Part shown: in pieces, positions 41,701-49,131 of the stretch | How positions within the stretch are numbered: position 1 is the first letter of the stretch | Layout of the letters: every line of letters starts with the position of its first letter | NCBI RefSeq assembly: GCF_012295525.1 | Contig: NZ_CP051167.1 | Coordinates: 248,001-312,000 of the forward strand | DNA length: 64,000 nt | Source: Oxynema aestuarii AP17 | GTDB lineage: Bacteria > Cyanobacteriota > Cyanobacteriia > Cyanobacteriales > Laspinemataceae | Direction: 5' to 3' | Notes under the pieces: generated by a model | Databases searched by the model: none | Seen by the model: the letters and a program-made list of their open reading frames with translations, nothing else | Told to the model about the DNA's origin: nothing | Made by a program: the position numbers and the translations under genes

Positions 41701-44462
41701 AGTAAGGTCACCTTTTCTTTTTGACAATCTAAGTGGCGAGTCACGCCTCTGGTGTCGAGAATTGCCCGAGACTTTTCTACCAGATTGAGGTAATTTATTT
41801 TGCTATGATCCGTGGCAATAATCACTAGATCGACTTCACCGATCGCCTCTTCCGTGAGTTCTACAGACAGTAAATTATGACCTTTGACTTGAATCTCGGG
41901 AACCAAAGGGTCATGGTAGCTCAGGTTGACCCCATCTTGCAAGAGCAATTCCATAATCGATATGGCGGGAGATTCCCGCCAATCGGCAATGTCTTTTTTG
42001 TAAGCGGCGCCAATCACGAGAACTTGCGACTTTGAAGGGGCCTTACCAATCCCGTTTAAAACTCGCCAAACTTTCTCGCGGACAAACTCCGGCATTCTCC
42101 GGTTGACTTCCCCCGCTAGAGCAATAAAATGAGTTTCAAAGTTATGCTCTTTGGCCTTCCATTCCAGGTAATGAGGGTCGAGGGGGATGCAGTTATGGAC
42201 ATACACCCCAGTAGTCGCTGCAAAAGTATGTGTTTCTGCGACTTCCACACTATAAACAGGGGTTTTGGCAGTAAAAGGCGTCACGGAATGAATTTGAGCC
42301 ACAGCATACGGTTGATTCACCTGTGGCCGTTTACTCGCCAGGTGACGTTTTCGGTTTAACCGTAAACGAGCGAGTTTCTGAGCTTTGTCCCCTAAAAACC
42401 AGGTTTCTAAACGTTCTAAATCTTTGTAGGATTTAAATCGTAATTGAGGCTTGTCTTTTTTTCGGTAGGGCGTCAGTCCTAATTCTTGCAGGAGCAAAAT
42501 GACCTGTTCAAATAATTCGGGACTGCTACTAAAAAAGCCTACAGTGCCGCTATTGTTTTCATGGGTCTGAACTACACCATTTGTCTGATAAGTCTGCTTG
42601 CCACACCGGACATGAACATCCCCATCTCCGCGAAATAATCCTTTTAAGATTTCAGTCCGAATGGCTGCACTCCCCGCCATAATTGGAGCAGGAATTCTCA
42701 TAGAGTAAGCATCAGTTCCAGTCCGGAGAACATCCCGGAAAAACCAACTCAGAAGCCAACCTTTAACTTTAAGCGTTGTAGAATGCCACTGAGGGTCGTT
42801 GTACTCGCTACAACTTAAACCCAGTTCGGACAGCAAATCGCGCACATCTTGCAAGTATTCTCGCTCATCCCGATTGAAGGTAAAACGCAGCCGTAAATTC
42901 CCGGTTTTCTCTTCAGTAATACAGCCTTCACTCAAATAATACCCCAGCAATCGAGCCAGACTTTCGTTGACTGGAATCACTACAGGAAAACTAGAAAAAG
43001 AAGGGCCTCGGCCAGTAACTAAAGCCAACTGCTGGGGTTTTCCACGCAGTTGTTCGGGCAGTTTTTTCCAGACCGTTAAAGGGAGACTGTTGTCGCGCAG
43101 AACATCACGAGTTTTTTCGTGAAGTAGGGGTTTGAGATCATCTTTGAGAGCCTCCCATCCTTGCGAATGTTTGACTCGTACTTTTTGAGCCAATTGTTCG
43201 GGTAAGAGGGGAATGACTTCAATGGACTCTGGTTCATCTAAATCATCTGCTGTCGGTTGATGCACCAGGGGAACCATGTCTCCCTGGGTTAATGCGATCG
43301 CATCTCGAACTTGCAAGCGATCCGCTTCATGAACGAGCATTGGGTGGCGATCGGTTACCGTCAGTTGACGGCGATCGCTCGTTTCGACTTTAACCAATGT
43401 CCCCTCATATTCCCTCGCAAATAAATAGCTAACGGGTTTCCATCCTTGTTGTCCCGTTTCTAAATCAATGGAGAGCACTTCGAGTCCTTCTGGTCGCAGA
43501 AAAGCGCCTCCGAGATGATAGAATACGCGCTCGCTGCGTTCTTGTACTCGTTGATAGAGGGCTTCTAGTGCAATCACCCCATTATCTTGATGCCAGCGAT
43601 AGCGGACCTGTTCTGTTCCCACGAGACAGTGACCCCCTACCCCCGGTCCGGGATAAAAGGGCATAATCCCAAAGGGTTTCGTATTCGCCGCATCTAAGAC
43701 TTCCCAAACATTCAACTCGAGGCGATCGCACAACAAAGCTAATTCATTCGCCAGCGCAATATTAACAGCTCGGAAAGTATTCTCAAATACCTTAACTAAC
43801 TCCGCAGCTTTAGCGCTACTGACCGGAACGACATGCTCGATGGTTTGTTGATAAAATAAAGTGGCGACTTCGAGGGAATTAGGATCGGACGCACCAACCA
43901 CTTTATTCGTATTTTTAGTGGTATAACGCTGATTTCCCGGATCGACTCGTTCGGGAGAATGAGCTAAAAAAAAGTCTTCACCCTGGTGCAATCCGCTAAT
44001 TTTTTCTAAAACAGGTCGCATCACCTCATCAGTCGTCCCCGGATAAGTCGTCGATTCCAAAGTCACTAGTTGTCCGGGTCTGAGTCGGCGCGCTACTTCT
44101 TCGGTGACGCTTTCGATATAGCTGAGATTCGGGGTCAAGTTTTTCGTGAGTGGCGTGGGAACGCAAATCACGATCGCATCCATTTCTGCCACGCGCTCAA
44201 AGTCGCTGGTGGCTTCTAGGTGCCCCGTCCTCACCACCTGCTGTAAATCCTCATCCTTGACATCACTGATGTAGTTCTCTGCACGATTCACCCGTGCGGC
44301 TTTCTCAGGATTCTGCTCAATGCCTAAGACCTTAAAGCCCACTTTAGCCTTTTCTACGGCAAAAGGAAGGCCCACATATCCCAAGCCAACGACGCCAATC
44401 ACCGCAGTGCGATCGCGAATCTTTTGCTTGAGTGTAGATAAGGATTGACCTTTATTAATCAT
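41697..44462 (-). CDS. UDP-N-acetylhexosamine 6-dehydrogenase (WbpA/WecC type) interrupted by an intein
   Basis: A 921-residue precursor. The exteins (residues 1-278 and 758-921, 442 residues after splicing) form a nucleotide-sugar dehydrogenase: [20 protein letters not shown] (NAD site), [72 protein letters not shown], and [20 protein letters not shown]. It converts a UDP-HexNAc to the uronate, the first step of the Wbp pathway. The intein (279-757) stands just before Cys758, which is both the +1 splicing residue and the catalytic cysteine of the dehydrogenase, so splicing is needed for activity. It is translationally coupled to the WbpB-type gene. Confidence 0.93.
   Translation of the reverse strand: [921 protein letters not shown]
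42192..43628 (-). other. Intein with LAGLIDADG homing endonuclease (479 residues)
   Basis: Residues 279-757 of the dehydrogenase precursor. Block A is CLVGTEQV with Cys1 at 279. Block B is [20 protein letters not shown] with the TxxH motif (370-373). Two endonuclease motifs are visible, [10 protein letters not shown] (505-514) and [11 protein letters not shown] (606-616), as in LAGLIDADG (DOD) enzymes. Block F is [17 protein letters not shown] and block G ends VYVHN at 757, with Cys758 as the +1 residue. All residues needed for class 1 splicing are present and the frame is unbroken, so both splicing and, possibly, homing look functional. Confidence 0.95.
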
Positions 44463-44552
44463 TCGCTATGTTTTGCTTGTCGTTCTCGACCGACTCAATT
44501 GTTTTCTTAACTTTATAGCAATAGCATTTTCTAACAAACGAGGTATAATTTC

Positions 44553-44626
44553 GATCCCCCTAAATCCCCCTTTATAAGGGGGACTTAACCGAACTCCCCC
44601 CTTATAAAGGGGGGTTGGGGGGGATC
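44553..44626. repeat. Long GC-rich inverted repeat (CCCCCTTTATAAGGGGG type)
   Basis: Two arms, each with a CCCCCTTTATAAGGGGG-like palindrome, face each other and begin/end with GATCCCCC / GGGGGGATC. Imperfect stems of about 30 bp are possible. It lies between the dehydrogenase start (44462) and the alcohol-dehydrogenase stop (44687). This repeat type is widespread in filamentous cyanobacteria. It might also act as a transcription barrier inside the locus. Confidence 0.75.
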
Positions 44627-44686
44627 CTCGATCAACTTCATTAATCTAGAAAACACTACATTTTAATCTATAAAAACAAGATCTCT

Positions 44687-45745
44687 TCAGTCCCTGCCGC
44701 CAGATTCCAGTAAAATCTTATAAGTTTCTGGATTGGGCTGAATCGCCCGGGCTACGGCTCCCGAAAGTTGGCTCAGATCGTACTTATCGCTGACCAACTT
44801 ATCTACATCGATGCGCTTCTCAAACACAATTTGTGCGGCCAAATTTTGCAAACGATAGGAAGAACTGTAACTCCCCATCAAATCGATTTCACGACGATAG
44901 AGAATGTTCGGGTTGAGAGGAATCTCGACTTCATCGGGAAACTCCGCAAAAAATAGAATTTTACCTCCTTTTCTCGTGCAATCGAGCGCTTGGAAAAAGG
45001 CTTTTTCACTGGGGACAGCCAAGAGGCTGAGATCGACTCCCAAACCTGCGGTCAGCTTTTGAACTTTTTGAGGTAAATCGGGGTCTCGGGCGTCTAAAGC
45101 CGCTTCTGCGCCCACTTCAAAGGCTTTTTCGATGCGGGAAGGTATTAGATCGGTGGCGATCGCCCGCGCCCCAAAATAGCGCAGCAGCATCACGAACATC
45201 AAGCCAATCGGACCCGCACCCGTGACCAACACCGTATCTCCTGCTTGAACTCCCGCCTTTTTAATCGCCTTCAAACAGCAATTCGTGGGTTCCACAAAGC
45301 TCGCTTGCTCGAAGGTCACCCCGTCGGGAATCGGAATCAAACCGCCATTGCGGACGATATGACCCGGAACCTTGACATACTCGGCAAAACCGCCCCCACT
45401 GGGAGCAAACCCCGCCGTTGTCGTGACGTTTTTGTAGGTGTCACACATCGAGAAGTTGTCGTTGAGGCAATAAGCGCACCGCATACAAGGAATGTGATGC
45501 ATGACGGCAACGCGCTGTCCGAGTTCCCATCCTTCCACCTCGTCGCCCATTTTGGCAATCACTCCAGCCATTTCATGTCCGAAGATGCGCGGGGGTTCGT
45601 AAAGCGGATAGCAAATTTTTTTAATATCTGACTGGCACAACCCCACCACCTTGACGCGGACTAAAACCTCGTCCGCTTCGAGTTCGGGGATGGGGACTTC
45701 TTCGTAACTGAGTTGATTGACGCCTCGGAAGACTTGGGCTTTCAT
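44687..45745 (-). CDS. Zinc-dependent alcohol/polyol dehydrogenase (MDR superfamily)
   Basis: A 352-residue medium-chain dehydrogenase. Catalytic zinc ligands are Cys37 (VGLCQSD) and His57-Glu58 (FGHEMAG); structural zinc is held by Cys87, 90, 93 and 101 (CMRCAYC...C). The NAD(P) site is VLVTGAGPIGLM near residue 170. The closest well-known groups are sorbitol/threonine dehydrogenases; substrate is not evident. It is upstream of the polysaccharide genes on the same strand but separated from them by the hairpin at 44553, so it may be a separate unit. Confidence 0.92.
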   Translation of the reverse strand: MKAQVFRGVNQLSYEEVPIPELEADEVLVRVKVVGLCQSDIKKICYPLYEPPRIFGHEMAGVIAKMGDEVEGWELGQRVAVMHHIPCMRCAYCLNDNFSMCDTYKNVTTTAGFAPSGGGFAEYVKVPGHIVRNGGLIPIPDGVTFEQASFVEPTNCCLKAIKKAGVQAGDTVLVTGAGPIGLMFVMLLRYFGARAIATDLIPSRIEKAFEVGAEAALDARDPDLPQKVQKLTAGLGVDLSLLAVPSEKAFFQALDCTRKGGKILFFAEFPDEVEIPLNPNILYRREIDLMGSYSSSYRLQNLAAQIVFEKRIDVDKLVSDKYDLSQLSGAVARAIQPNPETYKILLESGGRD

Positions 45746-45804
45746 CGGCTACAGGGTTAGGCTGGATTCGACGGTTTTTAGGTCTTGGGTTGCGTTAGCC
45801 ACGG

Positions 45805-45834
45805 GTAGGGTGGGCAAAATTTTGCCCACCCTAC
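45805..45834. repeat. 30-bp perfect palindrome, GTAGGGTGGGCAAAA-type, copy 1
   Basis: GTAGGGTGGGCAAAA is followed directly by its reverse complement TTTTGCCCACCCTAC. Further copies are at 46562-46591 and 48694-48722, and a half copy is near 46728-46745. Confidence 0.85.
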
Positions 45835-45858
45835 TTAGGGATGAGTTTGGAGTTTAGC

Positions 45859-46536
45859 TCAACCTCGGTTCAGATGGGCGACAAACTCCTGATGTTCTGG
45901 CGAGCTCAGCCCTTGCTGCAGTGCGGCTAACACTTGCTGCATGTTGCCTGTCAGCAAGGCTCGGACATCCAGGCGCAATCCGGGAAAAAACGGACTGGCG
46001 CACAGACCCGCCGCATCGGGTTGCTGTTGTCGGTAGGTTCCCTCATCGAGAATATACCAGCGAAACTCGCTTTCTTGCACTACCCAGACCAGATATTCGC
46101 GAACGCCATTGCGGCGATAAGCCTGGAGTTTATCATAAAGGTCGTAGGATGCACTACTGCTCGCGACTTCGACGATGAACTCGGGGGCGCCTTCGATGTA
46201 GTCATCTTCACTAATGCGCGATTGTCCGCCACAGGCTTCATCGAGGCGCAGGAGGGCGTCGGGTTGGGGTTCGTTATCGAAATCGAGGCGGACGGTGGCG
46301 TTATCGGCGGCTTCCACTCCTGGAGTCATGGCAGCATAAACTTGGAGCCACGCAACGATTTGGCTGTGGGGTTTACCATGTTGGCTGTAACGTAGAGGAG
46401 AGGGCACGTAAACGGTTCCTTCGATTAATTCGGCTTTTTTAAGATGGTGCATGAGGTGATAACGCCGCTCGAATTCGCTGCGCGTGAGGCGATCGCCGTT
46501 CTCAAAAGCCGGAATGAATTGACGAGCCACTTTCAT
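45859..46536 (-). CDS. Uma2-family putative restriction-like endonuclease
   Basis: A 225-residue Uma2 protein: AELIEGTVYVPSPLRYSQHG at the N-terminus, EPQPDALLRLDEACGG (metal Asp), EGAPEFIVEVASSSASYDLY (ExK-like strand, here EVASSS), KLQAYRRNGVREYLVW and a C-terminal SPFFPGLRLDVRALL. The complete set of Uma2 motifs is present. Palindrome copies stand on both sides (45805 and 46562). It differs from the shorter Uma2 gene at 5202, which belongs to another subgroup. Function in cells is unknown. Confidence 0.88.
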   Translation of the reverse strand: MKVARQFIPAFENGDRLTRSEFERRYHLMHHLKKAELIEGTVYVPSPLRYSQHGKPHSQIVAWLQVYAAMTPGVEAADNATVRLDFDNEPQPDALLRLDEACGGQSRISEDDYIEGAPEFIVEVASSSASYDLYDKLQAYRRNGVREYLVWVVQESEFRWYILDEGTYRQQQPDAAGLCASPFFPGLRLDVRALLTGNMQQVLAALQQGLSSPEHQEFVAHLNRG

Positions 46537-46561
46537 ACAAATATTCCTTAATAAGTCACGG

Positions 46562-46591
46562 GTAGGGTGCGCAAAATTTTGCCCACCCTAC
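46562..46591. repeat. 30-bp palindrome, copy 2
   Basis: Same repeat as 45805-45834 with one mismatch in the left arm (GTAGGGTGCGCAAAA). It lies between the two nuclease-like genes. Confidence 0.85.
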
Positions 46592-46740
46592 TACTTTCTA
46601 TATGGGTTGAGGTGGGGTAGAACAGATAGTCTTTAACCCGGTAATTACTGGTAAAACCTAGTAATACTGTGTATTAGGTGCTATCTTACCTGGCTCTGGC
46701 TAATTGCCAGAGATTGTTTTCAAGAAGAGCAAAATTTTGC

Positions 46741-47634
46741 CTACCCTCGATGCGCTTGCAACCAAGCGTCTAAATCTTCAATTCCTTGAAAATCTAACAG
46801 CGCCTCCCCCAGAGACTCCAATTGTGGAATCGAAAGACCCCGCACGGTGTTAATGCGATCGGGCGTTACTTCTCCAAATCGGCGAGAGAGCAGCCGTAAA
46901 ATCAGATTCGCTCTTCCGAGTTGCTCTCCTTGTTGGCGTCCTTCCTGGAGTCCTTGTTGGCGTCCTTGTTGGCGTCCTTCTTGACGTCCAATCTCGTGAA
47001 CTTCCTGATAAAAACGAGTTTGGGTGACATCTGCAGTTTTGAGATCCAACATATTGCGTATCTCTTCAACGCTTAAAGTGGTAAACTTATTGACCAGTAT
47101 AGCTTCCACCACATCTAGGTATTTCTCAAACTCTTCGGGGGTTTGGGCGCGGTTTAAAATCGATCGCGCTAATGTAGAAGCTTCCCCATCGGGAACCACC
47201 ACTAATTTGAGTAGGGATAAATTCGGACTGAGATTTTCTGGAGAGAGTAAATCTTCTAGATACAACCGCCCCACTGAACTGGATAACAAGTTTTGATAAG
47301 GAACTGGCGAGCCTAAGTTCACTGTTCGATTTCGTAGGATTAGAAACCCTTGCCAAGGCCGGGTAATGTCGTATTGCAGAAGATAGCCAAAGATGCTGGC
47401 AAAATACCGGGCGTAAAATCGGCGATCGCTTTCCATTTGCGCTTCGAGAAACACCAATGGCAAATTTAGATCTTCCGAGACCGGGGTCAGTAACCCATCG
47501 AGTCGCAGTTCTTTTTTTTGAAACACTGGAACACTATAGTCAAATTCGCAGTCCGGAGGAATCCCTTCTAAGAGTTCGGAAATTAGACTGGGTTGCGTCA
47601 AGAAAATCCGATAAAATAGTTTGTCGGTTTTCAT
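46741..47634 (-). CDS. Rpn/DUF2887-family nuclease-like protein with DUF4351-type tail
   Basis: A 297-residue protein: MKTDKLFYRIFLTQPSLISE, RLDGLLTP and FLEAQMESDRRFYARYFASI, the PD-(D/E)XK-like Asp and ExQ positions of the DUF2887/Rpn group, followed by a helical middle, a Gly-Arg-Gln repeat (GRQEGRQQGRQQGLQEGRQQ) and a C-terminal LLSRRFGEVT...LSIPQLESLGEALLDF segment of DUF4351 type. Rpn proteins are DNA endonucleases that promote recombination. It is closely similar to the protein at 47759. Its TAG stop lies in a half-palindrome (GCCTACCCTCG). No transposase hallmark is present. Confidence 0.88.
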   Translation of the reverse strand: MKTDKLFYRIFLTQPSLISELLEGIPPDCEFDYSVPVFQKKELRLDGLLTPVSEDLNLPLVFLEAQMESDRRFYARYFASIFGYLLQYDITRPWQGFLILRNRTVNLGSPVPYQNLLSSSVGRLYLEDLLSPENLSPNLSLLKLVVVPDGEASTLARSILNRAQTPEEFEKYLDVVEAILVNKFTTLSVEEIRNMLDLKTADVTQTRFYQEVHEIGRQEGRQQGRQQGLQEGRQQGEQLGRANLILRLLSRRFGEVTPDRINTVRGLSIPQLESLGEALLDFQGIEDLDAWLQAHRG

Positions 47635-47758
47635 TTAACTAATTTTTTCTCAATCATTTGTTCGGTCTTCCAGCATGATTATAGTCCGGTGAGCCAAGCT
47701 ACCGGACGATTAGATAACTTTAAAAACGTAGAGTCCGGACACTATCTTGTCCTGACAA

Positions 47759-48679
47759 TTAGGATTCTCCGTTCTCTTGCAACCAGGTGTTAAAATCGCC
47801 AATTTCCTGAAAATCTAATAGCGCCACACCCAGAGACTCTAATTGGGGAATAGAGAGTTGCTGCACTGCATCAATTTGCTCGGTCGTTACTTCTCCAAAT
47901 CGGCGAGAGAGCAGCCGTAAAATCAGATTCGCTCTTCCGAGTTGCTCTCCTTCCTGGCGTCCTTCTTGGCGTCCTTCCTGGCGTCCTTCCTGGCGTCCTT
48001 CCTGGCGTCCTTCTTGGCGTCCTTCTTGACGTCCAATCTCGTGAACTTCCTGATAAAAACGAGTTTGGGTGACATCTGCAGTTTTGAGATCCAACATATT
48101 GCGTATCTCCTCAATGCTTAAAGTGGTAAACTTATTTACTAGTATAGCTTCCACCACATCTAGGTATTTCTCAAACTCTTCGGGGGTTTGGGCGCGGTTT
48201 AAAATCGATCGCGCTAATGTAGAAGCTTCCCCATCGGGAACCACCACTAATTTGAGTAGGGATAAATTCTGACTGAGATCTTCTCGGGAAAGTAAATCTT
48301 CTAAATACAACCGCGCTACTGAACTAGATAACAAGTTTTGATAAGGAAGTGGGGAGCCTAAGTTCACTGTTCGATTTCGCAGAATTAACAACCCTTGCCA
48401 GGGTCGGGTAATGTCGTATTGCAGAAGGTAGCCAAAGATGCTGGAAAAATACCGGGCGTAAAATCGGCGATCGCTTTCCATTTGGGCTTCGAGAAACACC
48501 AATGGCAAATTCAGATCTTCCGAGACCGGGGTCAGTAACCCATCGAGTCGCAGTTCTTTTTCTTTGATCACTGGAGCGCTATAGTCAAATTCGCAGTCCG
48601 GAGGAATGTTTGGCAATAATTCAGCCATTAGACTGGGCTGATTTAAAAAAATTCGATAAAACAATTTATCGGTTTTCAT
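47759..48679 (-). CDS. Rpn/DUF2887-family nuclease-like protein, paralogue with expanded GRQE repeat
   Basis: A 306-residue paralogue of the preceding protein, almost identical over most of the length (RLDGLLTPVSEDLNLPLVFL, EAQMESDRRFYARYFSSIFG). Start set at ATG 48679 (MKTDKLFYR) to match the paralogue. The linker before the DUF4351-like end is a run of (E/Q)GRQ units, longer than in the other copy. The pair is a tandem duplication in direct orientation. Differences cluster near the ends, suggesting recent copying or gene conversion. Confidence 0.88.
   Translation of the reverse strand: MKTDKLFYRIFLNQPSLMAELLPNIPPDCEFDYSAPVIKEKELRLDGLLTPVSEDLNLPLVFLEAQMESDRRFYARYFSSIFGYLLQYDITRPWQGLLILRNRTVNLGSPLPYQNLLSSSVARLYLEDLLSREDLSQNLSLLKLVVVPDGEASTLARSILNRAQTPEEFEKYLDVVEAILVNKFTTLSIEEIRNMLDLKTADVTQTRFYQEVHEIGRQEGRQEGRQEGRQEGRQEGRQEGRQEGEQLGRANLILRLLSRRFGEVTTEQIDAVQQLSIPQLESLGVALLDFQEIGDFNTWLQENGES
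47947..48033. repeat. 12-bp tandem minisatellite in an Rpn-like gene
   Basis: Seven or so copies of a 12-bp unit (GTCCTTCCTGGC with T/C variants) encode the QEGR repeat on the minus strand. The paralogue has a shorter and more degenerate version at about 46925-46990. Because the unit is a multiple of three, copy-number changes keep the frame. Confidence 0.9.
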
Positions 48680-48693
48680 TTTATAAGCCACAA

Positions 48694-48722
48694 GTAGGGT
48701 GGGCAAATATTGACCACCCTAC
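48694..48722. repeat. GTAGGGTGGGCAAA palindrome, copy 3 (degenerate)
   Basis: Same family as 45805 and 46562 but with changes in the centre (GCAAATATTGACC). It separates the Rpn-like gene from DUF1823. Confidence 0.8.
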
Positions 48723-48729
48723 CCTATTT

Positions 48730-49092
48730 TCAAGCCGATTCCATATAACTGAGGAGCCAGTTAGTCATGGTGGCACGGCGGGTGAGGCGGGGAATCAGTT
48801 CGCCGACTTTATAGCCTTTAAACCCGAGTTTTTCTTTTAGTAATTGTTTGTGTTCTTTGGGAATAGAACGGGTTAATTTGACGGTGGCGGGACGACTGGC
48901 GATAAAATCTGGAGGTTCGGGATAGTTTTCTTGCCAAAGGGAATCGGTTTGGCTGGCGTCCCAGCTTTGAGTTGTTTCGTCGTAGCGGTAGCCTAAGTAG
49001 TACCAGACGAGACGATTGACGGTTTCGTCGTCGAGGTTGTCGTTGAGGATATCCCAGAGTGTTTCTTCGGTTAAGGGGGGAAGTTCGGACAT
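48730..49092 (-). CDS. DUF1823 family protein
   Basis: A 120-residue protein: PPLTEETLWDILNDNLDDET, NRLVWYYLGYRYD, YPEPPDFIASRPATVKLTRS, and a C-terminal LLKEKLGFKGYKVGELIPRL. I recognise this as the conserved cyanobacterial and plant-plastid-related DUF1823 family. Size and order are normal. No function is known. It lies 40 nt downstream of the WD40 gene but is likely an independent core gene. Confidence 0.87.
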   Translation of the reverse strand: MSELPPLTEETLWDILNDNLDDETVNRLVWYYLGYRYDETTQSWDASQTDSLWQENYPEPPDFIASRPATVKLTRSIPKEHKQLLKEKLGFKGYKVGELIPRLTRRATMTNWLLSYMESA

Positions 49093-49131
49093 GGTGGGGA
49101 ATTTTAGAGTTTAGAGTTGAGATGGAAGAGG

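Noticed and set aside
47947-48033. Possible CRISPR array
   Set aside because: The 12-bp units are directly adjacent without spacers and encode a protein linker.
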